Below are positions 1 through 12,308 of a stretch of 64,000 bases of DNA, in pieces. The stretch spans positions 93,983,642 to 94,047,641 of the forward strand of contig CM049306.1 in the NCBI GenBank assembly GCA_026874595.1, in the 5' to 3' direction. Numbering within the stretch: position 1 is the first letter of the stretch; each line of letters starts with the position of its first letter. Made by a program: the position numbers and the translations under genes. Source of the stretch: Sipunculus nudus (lineage: Eukaryota; Annelida; Sipuncula; Golfingiida; Sipunculidae). Below the pieces are notes generated by a model that had not been told where the DNA came from, did not search any database, and saw only the letters and a program-made list of their open reading frames with translations.

Positions 1-78
1 GTTTTGTTACCGATATTCTCTGAGCTATAGTGTGGCTAATAAGCACCCCCAGAATAATTGAAATATTGATATCAATGT

Positions 79-233
79 AGGGAACAAATCATAACCATTG
101 GACCCAGAATCTTCAAACTTGACATCCTGAGAGTTCCTCAAAATTTCTCTCAAGAAACCTCAAATTAGGTCTCTGTGACCTATATTCCCAGCGTTTTTGG
201 GTATGTTTGAGCACCGAGAAATAATGCATAATA
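79..233 (+). repeat. Dispersed repeat family A, copy 1
   Basis: This segment aligns collinearly, without large gaps, to 13218-13373. Shared blocks include the AATC(A/G)TAAC region, GGACC(C/T)AGAAT, TTGACAT, AAATTAGGTCT and GAAATAATG, with the same spacing of about 137 bp between first and last block. No coding frame is conserved between the copies, so it is probably a non-autonomous transposable element of unknown class. Neither terminal repeats nor a target duplication could be seen. It sits near the window edge, so the full element may extend to the left. Confidence 0.6.
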
Positions 234-3080
234 AGGCTGGTTGGAGTGTCATCAGATTTCGTGTGTTTATGGCTCTTGGTGAATTTAAGCTAATATGCAT
301 GAACAAGGATGCCACCTACACCATCTTAATAAGTTGCCTGTGCAAGGACATATTGTCAACATGTCAGTCGGCTAAGCGTCATGACCCATGGGTCACTTGT
401 TATATATCTGCGAACAGGCAAGGTATCTTTAACGTTCATTAAGTTTAGGGAGTGACTGAGTAAGTTTTTTGGTCTGGTTGTGTCAACGTAAAGGGGCAGT
501 GACATTGACGTCCTAGGTCCGAGCAAGCTGCTGTTTGATCGCCCACTGCCACACTCTTTGTAGACCACCCCGCCTAACAGTATGTTCATTATATGTTTTT
601 TATATCACTAAGTCCATTCCTATCGGTTAGACTGGCCCTGGATGGTAAACGTCATGGTTGCTCACCAGGTAAGTTGGCTCGCCTCAAGCTTTTTACGTAG
701 TTTCTTAGTCGAGTCGGGTGACAGGCACAGGACGGATGTCAAAATCAGAACAACACCCCCTTCGGTAACATCACTTAAATTACACTCACCCGTTATTTAA
801 ATTCATTATCAGTCTTTTTAGAGGCTTAACAATACGAGAGACACTATACATCTTTGTTAGTTTTTCACAACAGAAATCTTTGAATGTTTCCAACGATTTC
901 CAGTACACTTTGGTGGAAGGATGTGCATTTAAAATAATGTCAAAAGTCGATATAATTTGTTTTTAAATAATTTCATTGAATTAGTTAGGAATGTCGGGAT
1001 ATTAGATAAAGTTAAATTTAAACCGAGTCTGCGTACGGATAGAGGTGTTGGCGAAGGTGTGCGCTATTTCAGAGCTTTCTAATTTAAGAAAGGCGTTTTG
1101 GAAAAAGATGTGCTGTTGCCCATCCGACGAAAGCGAGCCTACATAAACGTCAAGCAGGCCCTATATTTATGTCCGTAATTTAAATGCGTAATGGATCTAG
1201 TAGTAACATCTAGTGCCCTGTAACATGAAAGACTGTCACGAAAAAAAGCACACTCTGCTTATAAACAGTGAGAGAAGCAAGTTACAGTCAATGATTTCAG
1301 ATGAGATATGCCGGGCAAGCGGTACCTAAATTTAGTTTGATTTATCTTGATAGAACGTGAACACTTAGGAGGGTATTACGAGACCGTCATTTATGCAGAT
1401 TAAAGTACTCGTGCACCGGAGTGTAATGAATGCCAAACAGCGCTGCCGGGTGAACAGATTCATTTTTCTCCAAATGAATGGGGATATTTGCATATCTCTT
1501 GATGACAAAGCATTCCGTTACGCTGTCTCACGTTAAGAGCACTGACACGGGTTTTCCCTGTCCCGAGTAAGTATGATGGGCTATTTTGAAAGCGCTCAGC
1601 TATTTCCTAACATTAATGTGATTAAAATTACATTAACAAACAGCCAAAGGAAGTCATTTGTCACGTGAACGTATCATTTACATGTGATCATCAAGTAAAA
1701 GCATTTTCAGTCGTATACAGTCGAATGACTCAGATGCTTATTGAAGGCATTTACCATAATTGATGGTTATATATAAAAAGGCATTTTATTTGAATAATGC
1801 GGGATATGATTAAACGCTTCATCTATAAACGGGCGAGCTTATAATATCCCGCCTAGTTGAAATTACTCTAATAGATCTCACAGGCGACGCGAGGGTGTGT
1901 GTGATCGATAATAACAAATGACTTGTGTCTTCAAGCATGTTAACAAGCACCGGTAACAGCAGGCCCACACATAAATCACGTAATGTGCCATAAATATAAC
2001 ATGCTCTGTAACAGAGTTTAGGATAAAATTAATGTCATATACATCCCGGCCCAAGCGCTAAAGGCCATGGATCGGCCAAGGTTCGGCCAAGGTTATCAGA
2101 CCGTAACTGATCGACTAAGCTTTCAAATACTCTCATATGATCCCATTTATTATAGGCATCATTTATAATTATTTTTCTCTGATCGTGCATGAGGGAAACA
2201 TTGTGTAACTAGAAAGCACCTCTAGAAGGCACACCTCCGCCACGAAAAAAAAACATTTAATGTTATGTATTTTTACTTTTATTTTTGAGAATGGATTTGG
2301 CTTATCCTTTAGCTGAGCATAAATCGTAGCTGTTAGACACTATGTTCTAGAGTCGCATCAAGACATGATAGGTTTTCTTAGGAGACCTGAGCTGAGATGT
2401 TGCAAAGAGAGTACTTTTCAGTCTTTCAACAACCAGTGGCGATTATATTTAAACACTTTTGTTATTATCGAAAGAGACTTGTTTAATAAAGCATTTTTAC
2501 CGGCATTGCATAAAATAACAATTAAACAGTTTTGCATATGGAATGTAGAAATGAACCTCGATAGGAATACCCTTATCAAGAAAATTGTTGAGCGAGACTT
2601 GATTAATTGAATATACAATATTTAAGCAGTAGTTTCAAACGTTATTTTAACTTTGAATACCTTGAAAATTGCATTGAACACTGCAAGCCATTCGCTATAT
2701 TCCGGAGTGCCCTCTCTAAGCTTTGTGTCTTTGAGTGTGAATGTATTTGTCTTTGAAAAAATGTATTTGTCTTTATGAGTTAAAATATTCATCTAGCGGG
2801 TTTTTTATTCATTCTAAAATTAAGAAAAAGCAAAGCAATTATTCCAACATGTACATATTAAATTAATTATCTTTGATTGAATAGTCCATTGGTTATATTT
2901 GCATCGTCCGCCAGAAATGATGGGGAAAATGACGGTCCCGTGTCCAGAAGGGGATGGGCACGCAAAAGACCCCATACTGTTTTTCGATAGAAATGTAGGC
3001 CAGCCCGTTGCCGGCAGTATGGAACCCGGCCCTTTAGACTCAGCCGTTTGGTGGATAAAAGATATGGGGATGCGGAAAGG
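234..3080. other. AT-rich stretch, no gene recognised
   Basis: No coding frame with convincing codon usage was seen; the open frames are short and start in AT-rich sequence. A small direct duplication of CGGCCAAGGTT occurs near 2080-2105. Homopolymer A runs and TAATTA-like motifs are frequent, as expected from base composition. Confidence 0.5.
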
Positions 3081-3084
3081 ATCA

Positions 3085-3260
3085 GGGACAAGGATCCAAG
3101 ACGTGAAAAACCGGGGGGGGGGGGGGGGGGGATCCGGTCAGGAAAAGTAGGGACAAGGCTCAAGACATGATCGCACAAGCACCAGAGAAGGCTCCAGTGA
3201 GGCACTGATCGAACGAAAACTGTACCTAACCGAAAGGGACAAGGCTCAGGTCGGGACTAA
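3085..3260 (+). repeat. Degenerate tandem motif with poly-G tract
   Basis: The block AGGGACAAGG followed by (A/C)TC(C/A)AGAC recurs near 3085, 3151 and 3236, spaced roughly 66-85 bp apart, in a GC-rich patch that also holds an uninterrupted run of about 20 G (near 3112-3131). The patch continues GC-rich to about 3540, where a terminus-like GGTGTAACA (near 3482-3490) resembles an LTR end, though no matching start was found. Open frames here on both strands run through the poly-G and are not believed. Confidence 0.45.
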
Positions 3261-3540
3261 CGGGAGTCCAGAGGTAGGTTGGTTGCGCTCGGACATTACT
3301 GTCAGGTTGCGAGGCTCAGGCTCCCGACGAAAACCTGGGGGATTCCCCAGTGGTAAACTGTAGGCAAGAGCGGACCAGGCTTAACAAACTGGCGTGCCAG
3401 TTCTGGCGTTCTGGCGACCTCAGTGCAAACCAACCCGAAAGGGCAAAACTACGGCTTAGAAACCCCTAGTTATTCCCTGAACGGTGTAACAGATATGGAT
3501 GGATGAAAGGAGGAGGGGCGTGCCTGGAAGCGTAGAGACC

Positions 3541-5110
3541 ATTAACTAGGCATTAATTTTAAGCATCAGACCAGAGAAGTGTGAGCTTTACATGCAGACT
3601 GCAATATTTTCTTGGTAGTCCCCATCAAAATCAGTGACATATATTTGCCATATAGCCTCTGGTACGTTTCCAGCTGGTCCATCGGCCACTGGTTTTGATT
3701 AACCACCAGTGTTACCGTATGTCTTCTTTTACCGAGGGTATCACATTCTATTTCTTTTTAAAGCAAGTCATACTGTTAGCTCTAAAATCGATAAGTTTTT
3801 TTTTCACATGAATCCTGTAACTGAAATGTGTCTTATTGAAATATATAGCCCTGTCATTATTCCTAGTTCTAATAGAGATGGACAACTATTTTTTTTCCAA
3901 TATGTCAACATTCTCTGTTATAGTAAAATTCTTAAGAATATGCTCATACAAACTTTATAAAAGTTTCCCGGTGATAACAAGATGGACTGTCCTGAAATTT
4001 AGATGTAACACCAGGTTTACATGTTTTATCCCATGTCAGCCTTGGTTTTTCTTGGATCCCGCCCTAGTGTTTCGTGTCTAGGTCTGTATACCATTTGTCA
4101 CCACCGTCAAATGTTTAGTCCTGGTTTGAGGCGTCCCATGATGTGATATATAGATCGACTATTAAATATGACTTTGATATATTGTAGACAGCTTTGTAAC
4201 AGACGGACTTGTCTCCTTTATTTTCTATCTCAGTGAGATGGCTGTGGGGTAACAGGATTGAGCTCTTTCGAAGTAAAATAGATATAGGAAGATTAAGCTA
4301 TAGCTCACTGCAACAGGCGTGCTCAGAGCCTAAAGTACAAAACTTAAAATGAAAGTATCCCACGGCTGCTCGTACCGTACATATGTATGTATATATGTAT
4401 ATAAAACACTTTTTACCTAAAAAATAAGTTTAAAGCAATGAATAACAATGGGCATGGACACACCTTGTGCATAGAGTGCTCATGGGTCTTTTAAGATACT
4501 AATCTGTTCATATGAGAACGCACATTTGTTATTGCCGAAATATTGCCCGGTCTATTGTGATGGATCTAGAATCAATAGCTGCACCAAGTAATATAAAGTT
4601 ATTCCATGGCGTGTGGAAGTATAAGACTGGTATCTGCCTGCATTATGTCACCCCTCTACCAATAAATCTTTCACGCCATACTAGCGACACCTGTTGGTTA
4701 GGAGTTACGCCCGTTATGCGGATCAGACACAACGATAAAGAATTGATATAATCATATAAATTTCACAAGTAAAAGCCTGCCTGACTCATCTTTAAAGACA
4801 AACCCTTTTTTTAAATGATTCATACATGAGGTATGCGTTGAACCTGTTTACTATACATGCGGCGACCCGAAAAGTCGAGCACCGTACTGCGCATGCTTAT
4901 GGAAGCTGATGTATGTTTACTCGGAACATCTCGGCCAAATCGGATGCCTTCTAGCCTTGGGTGTATATAGGGAGCCGTCATGGAAAACATTCCGGCGAGG
5001 CAAAACCACCTGCTCATCTATCGAAAACAAAAAGTTTTCCAGCAAAACCACCTAAGCACACAGTTTCAGTACTTGGCAAACGGCTGTTTAACACCTTGTT
5101 GTTGCTCTGC
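3541..5110. other. AT-rich stretch, no gene recognised
   Basis: Nothing with protein-coding texture. A short (TATG)n-like patch lies near 4381-4400. 4855-5110 is less AT-rich and leads into the family D repeat. Confidence 0.45.
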
Positions 5111-5113
5111 GTG

Positions 5114-5174
5114 TTGGTAAACACAGTCCACGTGTGTCTGTTTATCATAACATGGTCGCGTGACCGGAGGTCCG
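5114..5174 (+). repeat. Dispersed repeat family D, copy 1
   Basis: About 60 bp align with 57615-57677 in the same orientation: (A)ACACAGT, CGT.TGTCTGTT, CATAACA and ACC.GAGGTC occur in the same order and spacing. Similarity fades on both sides, so only this core is claimed. The element class is unknown. Confidence 0.45.
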
Positions 5175-6780
5175 ATTGTGAGCAGAAACACGCGATGTTT
5201 CAGCCAGTGGGAACATGTATAACATTTTTTGGACCAAGGCAGTCAAGGCATCTCCTGATTGACACGTGTTGTGGTCCGGCGATGCACCTGTGATCGCGCC
5301 CAGTTCATTGCTTTTAACACTCCTTATAGAGGTATGCAAACTGTTTCAGGGCAATATTATGGCAGGTACAAATCTATTTTAAAGGAAAGAAGTTTTTTTC
5401 TCATGTTTATTCAATATGCTTTATAGGTGATGGGGCCCCTTTAACCCTATCAGTGAGTTTATCAGTAATTTGATTTTGTACCCACTAAGAAAAAGGCAAT
5501 TACACTATATAAGTTTTAGTCTAATTGGCAAAACTCATCAGACATTGGAACATCATTAACCATGTTAATAAAGCTTTTTCTGTTTGTTAGTACACCGCCA
5601 AAATTAATCAAATATAATGGATATTGTAAAATATGGATGCTTCTGTCGCATGAATTTTATTTATCACCATTTTGCCACATCATTCAAGCTTTAAAATCTG
5701 ATGATGAGATCGAGAGGAAAAATTAAATTAGTTGATTAGATTATGTCAAAGGCTAGATGTTATTGCATTAACTGAATGGAACTTATTTGTTCTGGTGTAC
5801 AATTAAAGCGTTATCAATGTGGGTACCAACACAATTAGATTTAACACCGTAACAACATTTGACTGGAATCTGCTGTCAATCAATTAGCCATTATATCACT
5901 GAATATATCACATGCTCAAGTCTCTTCGTGATCATATTTCTGCGGTAGGTCGTCATACAACATATACCAAATATACCCAATAATGTTAGGCATAAACACG
6001 GTTTTACCACGTAAAAACAGCGTAATAACCGATGCTACAGTATGCGGCTAGAATGCAGATACTGCCTTGGTTGTTTTGCCATGAAAATAGTGTGTCTGTC
6101 TAAACACATACCGGGAAATCCTCCACAATGAATGATACAAAGCCGGCCTTGGAACTGAACCCGGTAAATGTCCCGGGATTCCAAGTGTAATCAGTTATTA
6201 TATAAGGTATTTCTTTTGAGTGATTGTCATCAGAATGGATCCGGCCTATAATTTAGAGACATACCCTTTTCCCGTGTATATATACATATGGAATATTAGA
6301 GAGATCCGTGGAATCATTATTGAACATCAATATAAATGATTTTGTCTGTCTTGGTAGGTTTGAAAATTTTCTGGCGTGCTATTTGGAACGTCTGGCCCAT
6401 ACAGATAATTAAGAAACAATGTACTGCTAAATGAAATATGGGCATTGGATTTCATACATTTTCAACAGTATTTTATAAAATCCCAGCAATGGACGACACC
6501 AGTCATTTAACAATGGATGTGTTAGTGTGAAACTAACCGACGGCTTTATCATTTGAGTATTTTGATGTTTATAAAGCAGTTCGTTCATGATGAGCAGTTT
6601 ATTTACCTAGTCTGTAGATTTATTTTGTGACATCTGGTTTACTCTTTAAACAAATTAATGAGCTCCAGGTATATCCAGTTACAAAGGTCTTATAACTTCT
6701 CTGGATCGGATGTATAAGATTTTTTATCGACAAGCTGTTAGTAAACACGCACATGGGTCAATGGTGACGAACGGAACATC
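5175..6780. other. AT-rich stretch, no gene recognised
   Basis: No convincing coding frame, RNA gene or repeat pair was recognised. Short TATA-like strings (near 6278) occur without other promoter context. Confidence 0.45.
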
Positions 6781-6784
6781 ATGT

Positions 6785-7024
6785 AGTATGGGGTGGTTGG
6801 CTACTTACGTGCAGAAATTGAAAGGTCACTAATTGCAAAGCGCCTTTGGAAAACTCTGGTTCTTCTGACTTGCCACCAGATGTCGTTGGTATATGTTACT
6901 GGTCCCAAATGTTATAAACACGTGAATATATTAAAATGAACGCGCTTGTGTGCACTGGGATTTTTTTCAGGCTCATTTCTTATAAAACTTTAAAAGGACT
7001 ATCTTTAGTAAATAAACGTACGTC
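6785..7024 (+). repeat. Interspersed repeat family B, copy 1
   Basis: About 240 bp that align to 63078-63333 on the same strand and to the reverse complement of 8305-8540. Shared ordered blocks are GGTGG, TGGTCACT, TTGCAAA.CGCC.TTTG, AAAACTCTGG, CTTGCCACC, TTATAAACACGTG.ATA, TGTG..GTGGGAT, TATAAAA and AAGGGATTATCTTTAGTTAATAGACGTCA. Small size, several copies and no coding capacity point to a SINE or MITE; no pol III box or inverted termini were seen. Confidence 0.65.
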
Positions 7025-7339
7025 AATTTATTTTAATATGCCCCTTTATGAGATTATTAAATAAACCTTTTACATTGTAACCTGTTGATCTAACGGAGGC
7101 ATATTGGTTCGGTGATGTTCTCGATTAAATTCCTGTCGCCATTTGTTTTTTTATGTGTGTTGTATATTATGTCAACATAATTAACAAAGCGCTGCGTACG
7201 ACATGTTGTCAAAATAGCAGATGGATAACTATTAAACGTATGTATATGACGGAAAATACGAAAATATTAACATTATCAGAGGGGTATTTTACAGGCTGCT
7301 GGGTTGTTTAGTCGGATATAATAAAATGGAAACTGCCTT

Positions 7340-7870
7340 GCGACAACCTTCCCGTGAGAGAACCTTCAGGCAGGCAGGAGTTGACTTTATTGTGTGCTAG
7401 ATGAACTGTTCGCACAATGGCTGGCCGAGTCCAGATTAAGTCAAACAAACTTTTGTATACAGCCGGTTTCCCGACGGTTTTAGGTGATGCAGAAAACATA
7501 AATTACAATACAGACGCCGCCGGGTAAACACGGTGAAGCTGATCCATGCTGTATGATGCTTCTAAGTTGACCATCAAAGTCGACAAAGTTAATATGCCTG
7601 CGTGTACGGAGAGCTGATTGTTACGGAAGCGACATCAGCCCGGCGTACAGTCCAACGGGAGTGTCCAGGTCAACGCTTACCAATTGCTTAACGGCTGTGC
7701 TGCTGAAAGCTCAAATTGAATCAGAACGATATATTCAACCTCGCAGGTACTTTAATAGCCCATAAACAACACCGCTATAGTCCCTTAGTCGGAATGAACA
7801 CACGAGCCAATCGATATTTGTCTGGGCTGGGCTACTGATCATGACATAAAAGACACTGTTTTATTTATAT
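7340..7870. other. Higher-GC complex island, possible cis-regulatory DNA
   Basis: This block is richer in GC and CpG than its neighbours, has no internal repetition and no frame that stays open convincingly. Sequence of this texture in a gene-poor region is often conserved non-coding DNA, but conservation cannot be judged from one sequence. An unrecognised ancient repeat is the main alternative. Confidence 0.25.
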
Positions 7871-8304
7871 GTGCCCTTCGAGGAATGTTTACAGTGAATT
7901 AACTTTGAGCGCAAAACTTATATTAAGTTGAATATATAAGGGGCAGGGCATAATCTCAACTCTCAATACAGGTTACTCACAAACTCTTAACAATTAATTC
8001 GCTCTGTAGGAAGATACACGTAGTTAAACCTTTTTTTGTCGAAGTTTACACTCACAATCTTCCCAAGTTTCCACTGAAAGAAAATACATTTTCTTTGAAC
8101 TAAACAATTTTTATTCAATCATCCAGTTTAAGCTTAAAGGCCCCATGTCATTTTGTGTAAGGAATTCCGTAAGTAGACATGCAGTTTATTCGACTGAATG
8201 CCTTTCTTTTATGATATTTCAAACTGCGGAATTAAGTCTACTCAAGATTTAAGTTTATCACATTCTTCATTCTGGGTGGTTCGGTTCTAAGGGGCCTGTT
8301 TCGT

Positions 8305-8540
8305 TAACTGACGTCTATTAACTACAGATAATCCCTTCAACCTTTTATAAAACGCTGATCCCACAACATACAGATATTTGGTTTTGTTTATATCCACGTG
8401 TTTATAACATGTCTTGGGCGGCGGTAAAATAATCCAAACACATTCAACAGGGTGGCAAGTCAGACCAACTACAGTTTTGCAAAGGGCCATTTGCAACTAG
8501 TGACCATTCACCATCCGCACAACCAACCACCTGTTACGTG
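8305..8540 (-). repeat. Interspersed repeat family B, copy 2
   Basis: The reverse complement matches copies at 6785-7024 and 63078-63333 block by block. The TTATAAACACGTGGATATAA block and the terminal AGTTAATAGACGTCA block are best preserved here. Open frames on this strand are part of the repeat and not genes. Confidence 0.65.
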
Positions 8541-8689
8541 TTTTTATTCCTGTTCGTAAACACTGATGCAGGTACCGCGTTTACCAACAGCGCATTAATC
8601 CGTCAAAGAGCTGTTATAAGAACTTTAAGTTGGCTCGTCTGGAGCAATACCGAGGCCACCAGGCCACCTTTCGGTGTCTGTTAACCTTT

Positions 8690-9125
8690 TTAAAGTCACA
8701 GCAATAATTCACCTGATTTTATAGAATTTCACAACACTCCATAACTTTCTACCAACAGATTATCTCGCCCAAGCACAATTATAGGCAAAATCCATGCATA
8801 CTTAATGAGGCCAGAGGTCATCAGGGGTTGATATCGCTGCAATAAATTACCATAAATATGATGGATTTTAATGAAACTCAACAGATAATTGAACTAAAAT
8901 AACATCTCGCCCAAATCCAATCCCTAGAAAAATCCTTTTTTAATTGATTGAGGTCAGAGACCAGCAGATATTGATGGCACCATGATGACTTGCCAAAATC
9001 TGATATGTTTGTTTATGAAATCCATGATTAATATTTACCAATACAATCTCACTTGACCTGTTTTTCGACAAAATACATGCATGTTCAATTAGATCAGAGG
9101 TAACAAGAGATTTACCCTAGCAGGA
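8690..9125 (+). repeat. Three degenerate tandem units of about 145 bp
   Basis: Three successive units share the order: GATGGATTT(T/C)A..(A)AA(A)CTC.(A)CAG, then ATCTCGCCCAA.(T)CCAA, then (G)AGGTCAGAG. A related single unit lies at 11580-11700 (GATGGATTTTCACAAAACTCA and GGAGGTCAAAGG). Units differ by many substitutions and small gaps, so the array is old. It is a satellite-like or transposon-internal tandem repeat; no coding role is seen. Confidence 0.55.
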
Positions 9126-9499
9126 CTGTTGTATGGATTATGTTTGTTCATATAATCTGCTCGATAGAATATATTTTTTTAACTTTAATTTTTTTAAAGA
9201 TTGCCTTGTCTTATTGTTAAAAGTTTTTATAAATTATTATCAGAATAATATAGAGCTCCGCTGATAAGTAGTCAGAATTTGATTGGTTTTCTTTAAGTTG
9301 CAAGATGCAACAGAACTTACCATGTGACATAACGGAAGCATATCATCACTTCACACGTTATTTTTTCACCTTATTGATAACCGCTTGTATTAAGTATATT
9401 TCTACTGCATATTATAAAACTAAGCATTATCAGAACTTCCAGTAAAACCAAGACTAAAGACTAAATTAAGACTAAATGACAAAATTGAAAAAAGTAGCC

Positions 9500-10080
9500 A
9501 TGGGCTAAAAGTCAGCGGTCATCTTAGACTGTACGTTAAAAATCAGTCAAATTACCAAATTGACATCAGATTTGAATTATTCGATCCCAGAAACACAAGA
9601 ATCCATATATTGAACAGTACAACAGGCAAAACCAATGAAACAGTAATTTTCAAAATGTATGAAAGCAGCCATCTTTGATTTCGGTCTTTTCCGGGTACCA
9701 CTCTCATCTTTGGGAAAGACACCCTCACCAGATTCTCAAGTTAACATTCAGGGAAACAAATTCCATACAGTAATGAACCACTTGACCTCATTATGGATAT
9801 CATATCACAAGTTTGAGAGTCAAGAAATTTTTGCTTAAAATCGGCAGTGATCTTAGATTTCAAGTTAAAAGCAGGTCAAATCACAAATTTGACATCAAAT
9901 ATGAATTCCTCGCCCCCCCCCCCAAAAAAAACCCTCATAATCCATATACTGAACAGTACTGTGGACCAAACCATTGAAAAATTAATTTCAAAATGGCGGA
10001 TGGCGGCCAGTTTGGATTTCGGGCTCTCACGGATTCCGCCCACACTTTCACGAGGGACATCTTGGCTATTTTTTTTTAAT
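9500..10080 (+). repeat. Diverged tandem duplication (unit about 340 bp)
   Basis: Two units lie head to tail. The first begins near 9510 with GGTCATCTTAGA and the second near 9848 with a similar GTGATCTTAGA. Both continue with a run close to AAATTGACATCA, ATGAATTCCTCG-like, ATCCATATA(C/T)TGAACAGTAC, ATTTCAAAATG and GGCGGCCA/GCAGCCATC followed by TTTGATTTCGG. A poly-C run has expanded in the second unit (about 9912-9922). The open frame through this unit is not thought to be a gene. Confidence 0.6.
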
Positions 10081-10744
10081 TAACCTTCATAATCATAGAA
10101 GACAAATCCACTGAGAAACCATGCAACCTTCGCTCTCCACGGTCACGGAATTGCCCCAGATGACCAAACTATTTACTGAACAGGAATTTCAAAGGTTCAT
10201 TTATATGTGCATAGTGTAAGCAAAAAATTGCATAAACTCTATAGAAATGGCAGGTGAATAGCTGGCTTTAATATATATTTAGAACCTGATCAACGTAGTT
10301 TTTGTTCATGTGTTACGTTTCCTTCATCTTTTGTACTTAAATCCAACCTTCATATTCCGGCACGTGATGATAAAAAAGGTATTATGGTTACGTGTTAATG
10401 ACCAGGATTACTTCCCTGGCTTTTGGAAAAACGTTAAACTCAAACGTGTACTCACGTGACTGGAACACGAATAAACAGTGGCCGTACATGATTGTCATAT
10501 ACAAATGTATACGCTTGTCGCGCTTAGGTGGTATATAACGTCATGCAGCCAAATTTTTAAACATTAAGGTTATTCAAGAGACAAGAGGGAACGTTTGAAG
10601 TCGGGAGAGATTGATTTTTGGGAGTAATGGATATTTTTACCTTCAAGCTATTGCAGAAATACAAATGAGTGGCACCCAGCTATGCTTCCGAATTTCCAAA
10701 TCAATTTGTTTGATGTTCTCTGTAACTACAGTGTATTGAGTTAA

Positions 10745-11065
10745 CCTGACACGAACACCGATGCCTGAGCCTCGCTATCACGCCGATATCATCACATCTA
10801 TTAACCAGAAATCACATACTCGGCGTAAAGGCCACAGAATTGAAGCTTTCATTGCGCGAAGTAATGGGTGTCGGCAGTTTTCAGGACCATACATTACCTC
10901 ACGCCTAATTAGGAAAGAAGAAAAGAGGCGGGCTGGTGTCATTAACGTGACATCTGAAAGTGTACTGTCCCCGCTAAGGACAACCAGAAAACCACTGATG
11001 AAGTTCAATGGCGCACCGCCTGTAATGACGTGTAATTATATTATAATAATGACCGGAAGCTTAAA
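10745..11065. other. Complex island with open frames on both strands
   Basis: A 103-codon frame on the plus strand and a 76-codon frame on the minus strand overlap here. Neither resembles a known family. Overlapping antisense frames in a higher-GC block usually mean a composition effect. The block contains CCTAATTAGG, a palindromic homeodomain-type site, near 10905-10915. It could be conserved non-coding DNA or a coding exon; neither is established. Confidence 0.25.
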
Positions 11066-11425
11066 AATGTAAGGGGTGCTGGATTGTGTGGCGGAAACTA
11101 ATACATCCAATCATTTTGCCTTTCATGTTTCTTTACTTTCAATTAAGGACAGATTGAATCAGCGGTTAAGGGTCCCTGATTTTAATCACATTTTACCGAC
11201 GGCTTTTCACAAAGAAATCTGTATTATGAAATAAGCTTTTTGTCCCGGATGGCCTTATTAAGGAACTAATGTAATATTCCATGCGTGGTTATGAGCAGCC
11301 CACATACTAAAACCATAAAACGCATACAATATAAATTACCCAACGGGCTTCCATATGTGAAGTGTGATATAAAATCACAGTTAGTGCATTACAAACAAAT
11401 AATGGTATACCAAAAAAATGTGATG

Positions 11426-11490
11426 TTATTATTATTATCATTTTTATTATTTTTAATAATTATAATTATAATTATAATTATTGTTTTAAT
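11426..11490. repeat. AT-only low-complexity tract
   Basis: TTA/TAAT trinucleotide and tetranucleotide runs fill this segment. It explains the poly-Leu/Ile tail of an open frame starting at 11285, which is therefore rejected as a gene. Confidence 0.8.
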
Positions 11491-11579
11491 TATACTACTA
11501 TACCATCTATAACTAGTACTATTATGGCATGGGCAGGGTCCATCTCGCCGCCTGCTAACTTTTAGTGTCGCCGTGATAA

Positions 11580-11700
11580 CTTACCAGATGATGGATTTTC
11601 ACAAAACTCACGAAAACTATTTACCAGTACATTCTCGATAAAATCCACGTATATATAATGAGGAGGTCAAAGGTTAGGACCAGGCGATATCTTACCAAGA
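11580..11700 (+). repeat. Isolated unit related to the 8.7-9.1 kb tandem array
   Basis: It carries GATGGATTTTCACAAAACTCA..., CATTCTCG.(T)AAAATCCA and GAGGTCAAAGGT in the same order as the units at 8690-9125. It indicates the same dispersed family 2.5 kb away. Confidence 0.45.
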
Positions 11701-11873
11701 ATATTACTCGTTTCAAAGAAACACAACAATATATTCTCTAATATAATATTTTGCCTGATTTCGATTTACCGAAAAATTCATGCACCTTCGTTGTATCTTT
11801 TGAGGTCCGCTTCTTCATTTACTAGTTTTCCGTTGACTGAATTTTATCTGATACCACAAATGTTTATCGAAAA

Positions 11874-12308
11874 ATAGGCGATTGAATCCCTGTTTACAAT
11901 AAAGTCTTCATATATCCAATGTTCTTAGAGATACTACGACGAAATCAGGTCAAACGACCCAAAAATAATACCATGTTATCACTTCTAATATGACAAGGTT
12001 TCAACCATCAATACAAGCTACCTGGATAACTTTTTGTGGTGATGTCTGCATTTCGACGTCGTCCATTCCAAACGGTGGTGGAAGCGGCTTTTGTTGACAG
12101 GTAAGTGCTGCGCTGTGGCATGACCTTACGTGACCCATCTGGAATGGCCGCCGTCAAAAGTCTTTGGTTGAGTTGTCGACCTTGTCATATAACAAGTGAT
12201 AACACGATATTAGTGTTTTATTATTCGGTGGTTTGACCTGTGTCGTAGTATCTCTTAGAACATTGGAGATATGAAGTCTTTATTAAGAATAGGGATTCAA
12301 GCGCCTAT
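11874..12308. mobile_element. Foldback MITE with long terminal inverted repeats
   Basis: The left arm (11874-12000) and the right arm (12180-12308) are reverse complements along about 125 bp with few differences. Outer ends read ATAGGCG(A/C)TTGAATCCCT, and inner arm blocks include CCAATGTTCT.AGAGATACTACGAC, CAGGTCAAAC and GTTATCACTT.(A)TATGACAAGGT. The spacer of about 180 bp has no transposase. This is the structure of a non-autonomous, hairpin-forming DNA transposon. Flanks (TCGAAAA left, TTGAAAA right) are only suggestive of a target duplication. The superfamily is unknown. Confidence 0.75.

Noticed and set aside
2867-3205. 112-codon minus frame with an ADDA string suggesting a reverse transcriptase YADD
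   Set aside because: No other RT motif nearby, the frame reads through poly-G as poly-Pro, and the context of ADDA is wrong.
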